Source: Flavobacteria bacterium RIFCSPLOWO2_12_FULL_35_11 (GTDB lineage Bacteria > Bacteroidota > Bacteroidia > Flavobacteriales > Flavobacteriaceae). From it: a DNA stretch of 63,530 nt. Shown here in pieces: positions 53,382 through 62,173 of this stretch. The notes below the pieces were generated by a model. That model worked only from the letters and a program-made list of their open reading frames with translations. It did not search any database and was not told the origin of the DNA. The translations under genes and the position numbers were made by a program. Numbering within the stretch: the first letter of the stretch is position 1; each line of letters opens with the position of its first letter. Location of the stretch: assembly GCA_001800975.1 (NCBI GenBank), contig MGWK01000088.1, forward strand, positions 1 to 63,530. The letters run 5' to 3'.

Positions 53382-53795
53382 ATGAAATATATTAAATTTT
53401 TTTTAGTGGGTATTCTTTTCGGAATCGTGATGAGCAAGGCCGAAATTATTTCGTGGTACAGAATATACGAAATGTTTAAGTTCCAGTCGTTTCATATGTA
53501 TGGAATTATTGGTTCTGCGATATTACTTGGGATGATAAGCATGTTTTTATTCAAGAAAAAGATGGTTAAAACTTTCAAGGGTGAAGAAATATATGTAATG
53601 CCTAAAAAAGAGGGATTGTCCCGTAACCTTTTGGGCGGAATTCTGTTCGGATTGGGCTGGGCTTTGGCCGGCGCTTGTCCAGGACCAATGTTTGTGCTCC
53701 TGGGAAAAGGGGTGGTTTCTATTCTGGTGGTCATTTTCGGCGCTACTTTGGGTGCGTTTTTTTACGGAGTATATAAAGATAAATTACCTCATTAA
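53382..53795 (+). CDS. YeeE/YedE-type sulfur transport protein, second half (DUF6691-like)
   Basis: This 137-residue membrane protein with about four helices carries LAGACPGPMFVLLGKG with Cys99, the second conserved Cys motif of the split transporter. It probably forms a heteromer with the 52734 product. The downstream Crp/Fnr gene starts 5 bp after its stop. Confidence 0.9.
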   Translation: MKYIKFFLVGILFGIVMSKAEIISWYRIYEMFKFQSFHMYGIIGSAILLGMISMFLFKKKMVKTFKGEEIYVMPKKEGLSRNLLGGILFGLGWALAGACPGPMFVLLGKGVVSILVVIFGATLGAFFYGVYKDKLPH

Positions 53796-53800
53796 TAAGG

Positions 53801-54433
53801 ATGAAAATACACGACATTGTTGCAGCTAATTTTTCAGAAGTATTTGAGGAAAATTTACGAACTGAAATTTGCAATAATGGCATTTTAAAATCTGTTGAAA
53901 CTGATAAAATTATTTTAGATGTAAGAACGGATATTGAGTTTATTCCTTTAATAGTTTCCGGGATTGTAAAAGTAAAGCGACGCGATGGAAAAGGAAACGG
54001 TATTTTTTTGCACTATTTAACGGCAAAACAAACCAGCGCAATCGCCATTACTTATGCAATTGAAAGTAAAAAATGTGAAATTAGGCTGAAAGCTGAAAGT
54101 AACGTAACGTACATAGCAATTCCCGCCAAAGTTGTAATTTCGTGGTTTTTAAAATACGGCACGTGGCGTTCTTTTTATTTTAGATTGAATCAACAGCAAA
54201 CGGCTTATTTAATTGAAAAAATTAATGACATCGCTTTTGAAAATTTAGAATTCAGGTTGTTAAAATATTTAGAATACGCCAGTTTAACAACCAATGAAAA
54301 CACAATCAATAAAAAGCATTTTGACATTGCCCGCGATTTAAAGGTTTCCCGAGAAGCAATATCAAGGATTTTGGAAAAACTGGAAAAAGACGAAACAGTA
54401 ACATTGGGAAGAAATAAAATTACCCTGAATTAA
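53801..54433 (+). CDS. Crp/Fnr-family transcriptional regulator (second)
   Basis: This 210-residue paralogue of the 52032 product has the same layout: sensor domain, then a winged helix with HFDIARDLKVSREAISRILEKLEKDE. There is no Fnr-type Cys cluster. Its stop overlaps the moaA start (TAATG), which ties regulation of the sulfur transporter to molybdenum cofactor synthesis. Confidence 0.92.
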   Translation: MKIHDIVAANFSEVFEENLRTEICNNGILKSVETDKIILDVRTDIEFIPLIVSGIVKVKRRDGKGNGIFLHYLTAKQTSAIAITYAIESKKCEIRLKAESNVTYIAIPAKVVISWFLKYGTWRSFYFRLNQQQTAYLIEKINDIAFENLEFRLLKYLEYASLTTNENTINKKHFDIARDLKVSREAISRILEKLEKDETVTLGRNKITLN

Positions 54434-55419
54434 TGGAGTTATTAGATAAATTCGGAAGAAAAATTACCTATTTGCGATTGGCAGTCACCGACCGTTGCAA
54501 TTTGCGTTGCCAATACTGCATGCCAGCCCAAGGAATTGATATTGTTGACAGGACAGAATTGCTTTCCTATAAAGAAATGTACCGAATTACACGAGTACTT
54601 TCTGAATTGGGCGTTAATAAAGTGCGTTTAACAGGCGGCGAACCTTTTGTGCGAAAAGATTTTGTAAATTTTTTGGAATCGCTTTCTTTTAATGACAAAC
54701 TCGAGGAAATTAATATTACCACCAACGGCGCTTTAATTTCAAATCATATTGATAAATTAGAAGCATATAAAATCAGTTCCATTAATTTGAGCATTGACAG
54801 CCTTCAGAAGGAAAAATTTGAAAAAATTACCCGCCGAGATGTTTTTGACAATGTTTATGACACTTTTGAAAAACTCGAAAAAAGCAACTTAAATTTAAAA
54901 TTAAACGTCGTTGTGCAGTCGGGTGTTAATACCGATGAGATTATAGATTTTATTGAACTCACCAAAAATAAAGATATTGCCGTTCGTTTTATTGAAGAAA
55001 TGCCTTTTAACGGAAAAGGGCAAAGGGACATTTCTGAAGTTTGGAATTTTAAAAAAATTCTGAATCATATAAAAAATCAGTATGCAGAAATTGACCCTAT
55101 TTTATCAAAAAAATCTTCAACTTCCATAAATTATCGAATCCCGGGTTATAAAGGTACTTTTGGCATTATTCCGGCATTTACCCGCACTATATGTAACGAT
55201 TGCGACCGGATTAGAATTACGGCCACAGGCTTGTTTAAAAACTGTTTGTTTGATGGCGGCGTTTTTAACGTGCGTGATTTTATAAGAAATGGTGCCAGTG
55301 ATGACGAATTAAAAAATCTGTTTATCACGACCATTCATCACAAACCTGAGAATGGTTTTGTTGCTGAAGCCTCCCGAGGAAATGCTGTTTCAGAAAGTAT
55401 GTCTACTATTGGAGGGTAA
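54433..55419 (+). CDS. moaA: GTP 3',8-cyclase MoaA
   Basis: This 328-residue radical SAM enzyme carries out the first step of molybdenum cofactor synthesis (GTP to 3',8-cyclo-GTP). The N-terminal cluster is C22-x3-C26-x2-C29 (CNLRCQYCM). The C-terminal cluster cysteines are in TICNDCDRIRITATGLFKNC, and the protein ends with the catalytic Gly-Gly (TIGG). It is coupled to the upstream Crp/Fnr gene. Confidence 0.97.
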   Translation: MELLDKFGRKITYLRLAVTDRCNLRCQYCMPAQGIDIVDRTELLSYKEMYRITRVLSELGVNKVRLTGGEPFVRKDFVNFLESLSFNDKLEEINITTNGALISNHIDKLEAYKISSINLSIDSLQKEKFEKITRRDVFDNVYDTFEKLEKSNLNLKLNVVVQSGVNTDEIIDFIELTKNKDIAVRFIEEMPFNGKGQRDISEVWNFKKILNHIKNQYAEIDPILSKKSSTSINYRIPGYKGTFGIIPAFTRTICNDCDRIRITATGLFKNCLFDGGVFNVRDFIRNGASDDELKNLFITTIHHKPENGFVAEASRGNAVSESMSTIGG

Positions 55420-55452
55420 TCAATTGATAATTGATAATTAACAATTGATAAA
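55420..55452. repeat. AATTGATAATT-type repeat after moaA
   Basis: Three AATTGATAA units follow the moaA stop directly. They are the same units as between atpD and atpC. Confidence 0.75.
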
Positions 55453-55487
55453 TAAAAATGGTTTTGCCACAAATTCAATAGTACAGT

Positions 55488-55530
55488 ACTTTGTGAGTCT
55501 TTGTGATTTCTTTGGGTAACTTTGTGGCAC
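55488..55530. repeat. Degenerate CTTTGTG tandem repeat
   Basis: The motif ACTTTGTG or CTTTGTG recurs four times in about 43 nt, with one copy altered to CTTTGGG. It lies in the 195-nt gap between moaA and moeA. Confidence 0.6.
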
Positions 55531-55614
55531 AGCTATAATACAAAGTTTAAGTAAAAATTAATAAGCATTAAAGATCTCATTAAAATAACAGTAGTGCCTT
55601 AATAATTAGCAGAT

Positions 55615-56814
55615 ATGAGCTTAATCAAAGTAAAAGATGCCTTAGAAATCGTATTAAAAAATTCCGAAAATTTTGGCATTGAAGAAGTGGATTTTTTGAA
55701 TGCCTCAGGCCGTGTTTTAAAAGAATCCATTTTTGCCGATCGTGATTTTCCGCCGTTTGATCGGGTAAGTATGGACGGAATTGCCATTTCTTCGGAATCT
55801 TTTAACAACGGACAAAGAACATTTAAAATTGAAGGAATTCAAGCTGCCGGAAGTCCGCAGTTAACGCTCCAAAATACGTCAAATTGCCTGGAAGCGATGA
55901 CTGGTGCCGTGCTTCCAAAAAATACCGATGCCGTAATTCAATATGAATTGTTAACAATTGAAAACGGAATTGCCAAAGTAAATTTAGAAGTCGTAAAAAA
56001 CTTTCAAAATATCCATCTAAAAGGAACCGACAAAAAACAATGCGATTTGCTGATAAATGAAAACACGCTTATTTCTCCTGCCGAAATTGGCATTTTTGCC
56101 ACCGTTGGAAAAACCAAGGTAAAAGTGGCAAAACAGCCAAAAGTCATGGTGGTTTCAACGGGCAATGAATTGGTGGAAGTTAGCGAAATTCCGACTGACC
56201 ATCAAATTAGAAGAAGCAATGTTTTTACCTTGGTTTCCCTGTTGGAAAAATTGCAAATAAAAGCAGAAACCTTGCATATTTTGGATGATAAAAAAGTACT
56301 GTTGACCAAAATTGAATCGTTGCTGGCAATCTATGACGTGCTGATTTTCAGCGGTGCAGTTTCCAAAGGAAAATTCGATTTTATTCCCGAAGTTTTGGAT
56401 GAATTGGGCGTAAAAAAACTTTTTCACGAAGTAAAACAACGTCCGGGAAAACCATTTTGGTTTGGCAAAAAAGGTGAGAAAACCATTTTTGCTTTCCCTG
56501 GAAATCCGGTCTCCACTTTTGTAAATTGCGTAAAATATTTTTATCCGTGGCATTATAAATCCGTTGGATTGAATTTTGAAAACAAGCACAATGCAATTCT
56601 TAGTGAAGATTTTTATTTTAAACCTGAAATGACTTATTTTTTGCAGGTGAAATTGATCCAGGTTGAAGGTAAATTATGGGCAACGCCCATTTCAGGAAAA
56701 GGTTCTGGCGATTTGGCCAATTTGGCTGAAGCCGATGCTTTTTTAGAATTGCCGGATAATCGCAGTAATTTTACCAAAGGGGAAGTTTTTCCTGTAATTA
56801 TTTATCGACAGTAA
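55615..56814 (+). CDS. moeA: Molybdopterin molybdenumtransferase MoeA
   Basis: This 399-residue protein inserts molybdate into adenylated molybdopterin. Domain order is as expected: DRDFPPFDRVSMDGIA near the N-terminus, AMTGAVLPKNTDAVI, VVSTGNELVEVSEIPTDHQIRRSN with the MPT-binding region, FSGAVSKGKFDF, QRPGKPFWFG and FAFPGNPVSTFV. The GGxSxG-type loop reads SGAVSKG. It is the first gene after the repeat-filled gap. Confidence 0.96.
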   Translation: MSLIKVKDALEIVLKNSENFGIEEVDFLNASGRVLKESIFADRDFPPFDRVSMDGIAISSESFNNGQRTFKIEGIQAAGSPQLTLQNTSNCLEAMTGAVLPKNTDAVIQYELLTIENGIAKVNLEVVKNFQNIHLKGTDKKQCDLLINENTLISPAEIGIFATVGKTKVKVAKQPKVMVVSTGNELVEVSEIPTDHQIRRSNVFTLVSLLEKLQIKAETLHILDDKKVLLTKIESLLAIYDVLIFSGAVSKGKFDFIPEVLDELGVKKLFHEVKQRPGKPFWFGKKGEKTIFAFPGNPVSTFVNCVKYFYPWHYKSVGLNFENKHNAILSEDFYFKPEMTYFLQVKLIQVEGKLWATPISGKGSGDLANLAEADAFLELPDNRSNFTKGEVFPVIIYRQ

Positions 56815-56816
56815 AC

Positions 56817-56847
56817 CGTCATTGCGAACGCAGTGAAGCAATCTTTC
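56817..56847. repeat. GTCATTGCGA-type dispersed repeat between moeA and moaC
   Basis: CGTCATTGCGAACGCAGTG followed by AAGCAATC is a recognisable member of the short GTCATTGCGAnnn...GAAGCAATC repeat found between genes in many bacteria. It fills the 37-bp gap and runs up to the moaC start. Confidence 0.75.
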
Positions 56848-56851
56848 ACTT

Positions 56852-57331
56852 ATGGAAAATAAATTTTCTCATATCAATAAAAAAAATCAGCCAAAAATGG
56901 TCAATGTTGGCGACAAAATCGTCACCAATCGCGCGGCAACCGCAAAAGCAACTATGTTTTTAGGCGCCGAAATTATTGCGCATTTTGACGATAAAGAGTT
57001 GATCACTAAAAAAGGCCCGGTTTTCCAGACAGCGATTATTGCTGGAATTCAAGCAGTCAAAAAAACATCGGAACTGATACCAATGTGCCATCCTTTATTT
57101 ATCAATGGCGTTGCTATTGACATTGAAATTACAGATAGGGAAAATATTGAGATTTTATGCACTGTTTTGATGGAAGGAAAAACCGGTGTTGAAATGGAAG
57201 CGTTAACTGGCGCGACTATTGCTGCACTCACCGTTTATGATATGTGCAAATCCATTTCGCAAAAAATGGTGATCAAAGAAGTGAAACTGCTAAAAAAATC
57301 CGGCGGAAAAAGCGATATAAAAAATGAATAA
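56852..57331 (+). CDS. moaC: Cyclic pyranopterin monophosphate synthase MoaC
   Basis: This 159-residue enzyme converts cyclo-GTP to cPMP. Signature segments are MVNVGDKIVTNRAATAKATM, MCHPLFINGVAIDIEI, and EGKTGVEMEALTGATIAALTVYDMCKS, including catalytic Lys and His residues. It overlaps the next gene by 8 bp. Confidence 0.97.
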   Translation: MENKFSHINKKNQPKMVNVGDKIVTNRAATAKATMFLGAEIIAHFDDKELITKKGPVFQTAIIAGIQAVKKTSELIPMCHPLFINGVAIDIEITDRENIEILCTVLMEGKTGVEMEALTGATIAALTVYDMCKSISQKMVIKEVKLLKKSGGKSDIKNE

Positions 57332-58439
57332 GCATCAAAAACATACAAAACTTAAATTAAGGGACAACGACAATTTTGCGCCGAATGAAATTGCCATTGT
57401 GGGTACAAAATGCAGCGTTATTTCAAATTTGGTTCAGCAGGTTTGCGAAAAATTGGGAATGTATAAATTGGCCTATTTGGACGCTTCACACAACGAAGAA
57501 ATCGAAGGGAAAAAGTTTGATTCTTTTACTTTTAATACCAATGGAACCCTTGCTGTTTCTGAAAAATATGCGCTAAACAAGTTCAATCAGCGCGTGCAAT
57601 TTTCTCAACACGATTTTGTTTTTATCAACGGAAATCATTTTAAAGGCGCCAAACAAATTTTGATTTTAGACCAAGACAAAGAAGCATCTGTGTTGAAAAG
57701 AAAGGAGCAATTGAACAACATTCAGTTTGTCATAAAATTAAACGATGACGCCAAATATTTCGATTTTTTGGAAGATAAAAATCCGCAAATCAAAAACTTA
57801 CTGTGTTACAAAATTGAGGAAATTGACAAGATTTCAAAACATATCGAAAATTTAATCAAGGAAAAAATAGCGCCCATTCACGGATTGGTGTTGGCCGGCG
57901 GAAAAAGCACCAGAATGGGAACCGACAAAGGAACGCTAAATTTTTATGGCAAAAATCAGCGCGATGTGGCTATTGAATTGTTAGAAAAAAACCATTTAAA
58001 AACATTTCTTTCGGTGAGGTCAGATCAGGAAATTGGCACGGAAAACAAAATCACCGACAAATTTGTTGGATTGGGCCCGTTTGGCGCTATTTGTTCCGCA
58101 TTTCAGGAAAATCCGGATGTTGCGTGGCTGGTTTTGGCAACCGATTTGCCTTTTGTGAATGATAAAGTGATCAAACTTTTGCTTAAACACAGAAATCCGT
58201 CAAAAATTGCCACCGCCATAAAAGGAAAAAACAGTCAATTTCCGGAGCCTTTGATCACTATTTGGGAACCAAAAAGTTATACCTTATTGCTCAATTATTT
58301 GGCGCAGGGCTATTCTTGTCCGCGGAAAGTTTTGCTCAATTCTGATATTGAAATTATTGAGATTGAAGATGATTTCATCAGAAACATCAATACGCCCGAA
58401 GAATTTAAGGCTGCCCACAAAGAAATAAACGAGGAATAA
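57324..58439 (+). CDS. MobA-like nucleotidyltransferase fused to a degenerate MobB-like domain
   Basis: This 371-residue protein has its C-terminal half (from about 188) as a MobA-type molybdenum cofactor guanylyltransferase, with GLVLAGGKSTRMGTDKG, GLGPFGAICSAF and VLATDLPFV. The N-terminal half begins EIAIVGTKCSVISNLVQQVCEKL, which looks like a MobB GTPase start in which the GxxxxGK[ST] P-loop has lost its Gly-Lys. It may be structural only. MobB assignment is an inference from position and shape. Confidence 0.85.
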   Translation: MNKHQKHTKLKLRDNDNFAPNEIAIVGTKCSVISNLVQQVCEKLGMYKLAYLDASHNEEIEGKKFDSFTFNTNGTLAVSEKYALNKFNQRVQFSQHDFVFINGNHFKGAKQILILDQDKEASVLKRKEQLNNIQFVIKLNDDAKYFDFLEDKNPQIKNLLCYKIEEIDKISKHIENLIKEKIAPIHGLVLAGGKSTRMGTDKGTLNFYGKNQRDVAIELLEKNHLKTFLSVRSDQEIGTENKITDKFVGLGPFGAICSAFQENPDVAWLVLATDLPFVNDKVIKLLLKHRNPSKIATAIKGKNSQFPEPLITIWEPKSYTLLLNYLAQGYSCPRKVLLNSDIEIIEIEDDFIRNINTPEEFKAAHKEINEE

Positions 58440-58456
58440 ATCCATTTTAACAGCTC

Positions 58457-59536
58457 ATGAACTTCAATAAAAAAACCTATTTTTTGCGTCAAACTACGTT
58501 GCCGGAAATTGGTGAAGCCGGACAAGAACTGTTGCAAAATGCAAAAGTGTTGGTGATTGGTTGTGGCGGATTGGGAAGTCCGGTCGCCATTTATTTGGCG
58601 GCAAGCGGTGTTGGCGAACTTCATTTGGTGGATTTCGATACGGTTTCGGTTTCAAATTTGCACCGTCAGGTTTTTTATAAAAAGGAAGATGTTCAGCATC
58701 CAAAAGTGGAAGTGCTGGCCAATGAAATAAAGAAAAGAACGCCTTTCACCAAAGTTTCCGTCACCAATGAAGCAGTCACAAAAAATTCCATTTTGGCATT
58801 GATTTCATCATTTGATGTGGTGGTTGACGGAACCGATAATTTGCCCGTGAAATATTTGATAAATGATGCTTGTGTTTTGGCGAAAAAACCTTTGGTTTAC
58901 GGCTCTTTATATAAATTCGACGGCTATGCGGCGACCTTTAATGTGTTGGGTGAAGATGGAAATTATAGCTGCAATTTGCGTGACGCATTTCCCAAAATTG
59001 CCACCGATATTCCCAACTGTGAAGAAGCCGGAACGATGAATCCAATTGTTGGGATGATTGCGCTTTTGCAGACAAATGAAGTAATCAAATTAATCACCAA
59101 AACGGGTAAATTGCTGACAAACCAATTGCTGATTTACAATGCTTTGGAGAATTCGCAATTCAAAATGAAGCTGAAGAAAAACAACTCTTTAGACATAAAT
59201 TTTATTTTTGAAAATACTGATTATGTAGCCGAAACCTGCGAAAATCAAGATCCTTCTTTGCTGATTTCTGCTTCTGAATTAAAAGAAAAAATTGACGATT
59301 CAACTTTAGAAATTGTGAGTGTACTTAACAATTCCGATGAATTTTTGCCATTCGAAGTGAACCATAAAATGCCTTACAATGCTTTCGATGTTGAAAATTT
59401 TCAACCAAATTTTAAAAAACACTATGTGATTGTTTGCAAAAAGGGAATTACCAGCTATGAAATTACATTAAAACTAAAAGAAAAATATCCATTGCTTTCA
59501 GTCGTTAGTTTGTCTGAGGGCATCATAAATTATTAA
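58457..59536 (+). CDS. HesA/MoeB/ThiF-family adenylyltransferase with rhodanese-like domain
   Basis: This 359-residue protein would adenylate the C-terminal Gly-Gly of MoaD. The ATP-binding motif is VIGCGGLGSPVAIYLAASG, followed by VDFDTVSVSNLHRQ and the catalytic Cys region IPNCEEAGTMNPIVGM. The C-terminal ~95 residues form a rhodanese-like domain with the active loop CKKGITS. The paired CxxC zinc cysteines of standard MoeB are not apparent. Position next to mobA, moaE and moaD supports MoeB over ThiF. Confidence 0.9.
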   Translation: MNFNKKTYFLRQTTLPEIGEAGQELLQNAKVLVIGCGGLGSPVAIYLAASGVGELHLVDFDTVSVSNLHRQVFYKKEDVQHPKVEVLANEIKKRTPFTKVSVTNEAVTKNSILALISSFDVVVDGTDNLPVKYLINDACVLAKKPLVYGSLYKFDGYAATFNVLGEDGNYSCNLRDAFPKIATDIPNCEEAGTMNPIVGMIALLQTNEVIKLITKTGKLLTNQLLIYNALENSQFKMKLKKNNSLDINFIFENTDYVAETCENQDPSLLISASELKEKIDDSTLEIVSVLNNSDEFLPFEVNHKMPYNAFDVENFQPNFKKHYVIVCKKGITSYEITLKLKEKYPLLSVVSLSEGIINY

Positions 59537-61306
59537 ATGCAACATCCGTTAGAATTTTATATAGCTGAAAAAGAGCGCTTTGAGCAGGAACATAAAACGT
59601 TAAAAAAGCAATTGGCATTGTCAAGTACCTTGCGGCTGCTCGTTTTTTTAATGGCTGTTGCCGGCATTTATTTCTTTTTTGGCGATGCGAAGGTCATGAT
59701 TTATGTGGTGGTTATTGCCGCAATTTTGTTCATATATTTATTGAACAAGCATGCCAAATTGCAATATAAAAGCGATCTCAATAAAGCCTTGGTTGAAATT
59801 AACAATACAGAAATTAAAGTGTTGAACAGGGACTATTTTTCCTTGAATAGCGGAACCGAATTCATAAATCCCGCACATCCCTTTAGTTATGATATTGATT
59901 TGTTCGGCAAAGGATCTTTTTTTCAATACGCCAACCGAACAGTCACCAATGAAGGCCGGCAGGAGTTTGTTGATTTATTGACCAATAACGATATTTTAAA
60001 CATTACAAATAAGCAGCAAAGCATTAAAGAATTGAGCGAAAAACCAACATGGAGGCAGCAATTTTCTGCCTTGGCAAGTTTGGTGAAAGTGGAACATCCT
60101 GCTAAAGAAATTGTTAATTGGATACACAATTACAAATCGGTATTTCCTAAATTTTTGTCCTTTTTGCCCACACTGTTTTCTATAATTTCATTGGTGTTAA
60201 TTGTGCTTATCGCGATGCAAATGATCCCAGATCAAATTCTGCTAATTTGGATTTTTGTGGGATTGGGAATTTCTGGTGCTTATTATAACAAAGTCAACGA
60301 ATTATATAAAGAGGCGAGCAATGCCAAAGACACTTTTAAGCAATACCACAAATTGTTGCATGAAATTGAAACAGCTTCGTTTGAATCACAAATTTTGAAA
60401 GAAAAGCAACTGGAAATTCAGACAGCATCCCAGAAAGCATCCGTGATTTTTGCTAAATTTTCTAAAATTTTAGACGCTTTTGACCAGCGCAATAACTTGA
60501 TTATCGCTTTTTTTGGAAATGCTTTTTTATTGCGCGATTTGAAATTGGCCCATAATCTGGAAAAATGGATGGATAGTTATAAAACCAAAGTGGCGGATTG
60601 GATCAATGTGATTGCTTTTTTTGATGCGCAAAACTCTTTGGCAAATTTTGCTTTTAACCATCCTAGTTATGTTTTCCCCGAAATAGTGCAGAATAAAAAT
60701 GTAATTGCTGCCCAAAATTTGGGACATCCATTGTTGAAAGTTTTGCAACGCGTTGACAATGATTTTACCATTGAGAACCAGCAATTTTTTATTGTTACCG
60801 GCGCAAATATGGCGGGAAAAAGCACTTTTTTAAGAACAGTTTCATTGTCTATAGTGATGGGAAATATGGGGCTGCCGGTTTGTGCGTCAGCATTCAAATA
60901 TGCGCCCATAAAATTGATCACCAGTATGCGAACTTCAGATTCTTTGGCCGACAATGAATCGTATTTCTTTTCTGAATTGAAACGATTAAAATTTATTGTT
61001 GACGAAATTAAAAATGAAGATTATTTTATCATTTTGGATGAAATTCTAAAAGGAACAAACAGCACGGATAAAGCGATTGGTTCGAAAAAATTTGTACAAA
61101 AATTGGTGAGTTCAAAATCTACAGGAATTATCGCCACGCACGATTTAAGTTTGTGTGAAATTGAAAAGGAAATGCCAGAAGTTCAAAATTTTTATTTTGA
61201 TGCGGAAATTATTGATGATGAATTGTTTTTCGATTACAAACTGAAAGAAGGAATTTGTAAAAATATGAATGCCTCATTCTTGTTGAAGAAAATGGAAATT
61301 ATTTAG
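59537..61306 (+). CDS. Membrane-anchored MutS-family ATPase
   Basis: This 589-residue protein has a MutS domain V ATPase at the C-terminus: Walker A TGANMAGKSTFLRT, the MRTSDSLADNESYFFSELKRL segment, Walker B YFIILDEILKGTNS and the IIATHDLSL switch. There is no mismatch-recognition domain. Two hydrophobic helices at about 31-70 and two more at about 205-245 suggest membrane attachment. Its function is unknown and is not classical mismatch repair. It starts directly after the MoeB-like gene stop. Confidence 0.88.
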   Translation: MQHPLEFYIAEKERFEQEHKTLKKQLALSSTLRLLVFLMAVAGIYFFFGDAKVMIYVVVIAAILFIYLLNKHAKLQYKSDLNKALVEINNTEIKVLNRDYFSLNSGTEFINPAHPFSYDIDLFGKGSFFQYANRTVTNEGRQEFVDLLTNNDILNITNKQQSIKELSEKPTWRQQFSALASLVKVEHPAKEIVNWIHNYKSVFPKFLSFLPTLFSIISLVLIVLIAMQMIPDQILLIWIFVGLGISGAYYNKVNELYKEASNAKDTFKQYHKLLHEIETASFESQILKEKQLEIQTASQKASVIFAKFSKILDAFDQRNNLIIAFFGNAFLLRDLKLAHNLEKWMDSYKTKVADWINVIAFFDAQNSLANFAFNHPSYVFPEIVQNKNVIAAQNLGHPLLKVLQRVDNDFTIENQQFFIVTGANMAGKSTFLRTVSLSIVMGNMGLPVCASAFKYAPIKLITSMRTSDSLADNESYFFSELKRLKFIVDEIKNEDYFIILDEILKGTNSTDKAIGSKKFVQKLVSSKSTGIIATHDLSLCEIEKEMPEVQNFYFDAEIIDDELFFDYKLKEGICKNMNASFLLKKMEII

Positions 61307-61315
61307 AGATTTTTA

Positions 61316-61348
61316 TCCTATCCCCAACCCTTTCCCAAGGAAAGGGAG
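61316..61348. mobile_element. Half copy of the leuS/ileS palindromic element
   Basis: TCCTATCCCCAACCCTTTCC then CAAGGAAAGGGAG matches the left end of the synthetase elements with two differences. The right end (GGGAAGGATTTAGGATGGG) is missing. It lies in the convergent gap between the MutS-like gene and moaE. Confidence 0.75.
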
Positions 61349-61389
61349 TTAAATCCGATTAATTAATTACCCATTGTGGTTATGGGACT

Positions 61390-61812
61390 TTAAGGATGCG
61401 AATTTACCCAAACTTCACCATCATTAAAATGCTCTTTTTTCCAGATGGGAACCGTTTCTTTTAGGGTATCAATGGCAAATTCACAAGCTTCAAAAGCAGC
61501 TTTCCTGTGTGCGGAAGAAACAGCGATAATCACTGGAATATCACCAATTTGCAATTCACCAACCGCATGATGAATGGCTATTTTATGGATTTGAAATTTT
61601 GTCAAAGCCAAATCTGCAATTTTTTGCATTTCCTTTAAAGCCATTGGTTCGTAAGCACTGAAATCCAATAGGGAAACCTCCTTATTTTTTGTTGAATTGC
61701 GAACAGTGCCCACAAATAAGGCAATGCCGCCACAAGCATCATCCTGCACAAAATCATAACAATCTTGAAGATTCAATTTTTCCGAAGTAATTAAAACAGC
61801 AGTATTTTTCAT
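61390..61812 (-). CDS. moaE: Molybdopterin synthase catalytic subunit MoaE
   Basis: This 140-residue protein transfers sulfur from MoaD thiocarboxylate to cPMP. Signature segments are GGIALFVGTVRNSTKNKEV, IAIHHAVGELQIGDI, AVSSAHRKAAFEACEFAID, and VPIWKKEHF with the active-site Lys. It lies 39 bp downstream of moaD on the same strand. Confidence 0.96.
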   Translation of the reverse strand: MKNTAVLITSEKLNLQDCYDFVQDDACGGIALFVGTVRNSTKNKEVSLLDFSAYEPMALKEMQKIADLALTKFQIHKIAIHHAVGELQIGDIPVIIAVSSAHRKAAFEACEFAIDTLKETVPIWKKEHFNDGEVWVNSHP

Positions 61813-61851
61813 AATTAATTTTTTAATTTCCTCTTGGGGATCAGGGTTTTT

Positions 61852-62094
61852 TTATCCTCCGCTTACCGGCGGAATGATTGCCACCACATCATTTTCTTTT
61901 AAAACCAAATCATCTTCGGCATATTCTTCATTTACGGCAATGGCAAATTCTTCGATATTTTTTAATTTTGGATACCTAATCAGCAATTCCTTTTTTAAAG
62001 CCAGAACAATTTCAGCCGAATTCAATTCATAAAAAATTGAATTTTCACCAACCAAATCGGTTGCAATCCCAAAAAATAACAATTGAATTTTCAT
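61852..62094 (-). CDS. moaD: Molybdopterin synthase sulfur-carrier subunit MoaD
   Basis: This 80-residue ubiquitin-like protein ends IIPPVSGG, the Gly-Gly tail that is adenylated by MoeB and thiocarboxylated. It is the first gene of the minus-strand moaD-moaE pair, divergent from the iron-sulfur/NrfD gene. Confidence 0.95.
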   Translation of the reverse strand: MKIQLLFFGIATDLVGENSIFYELNSAEIVLALKKELLIRYPKLKNIEEFAIAVNEEYAEDDLVLKENDVVAIIPPVSGG

Positions 62095-62173
62095 GGCTTC
62101 TATTTCTGCAAAAATAAATTATTTCTGCTTAAAAAAGGCACTTCATTTAAAATAGGTCTAAATAATCTGTTGC

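Noticed and set aside
55488-55530. CTTTGTG repeats as a CRISPR or iteron array
   Set aside because: Only four degenerate units without regular spacers. It looks like a common simple intergenic repeat.
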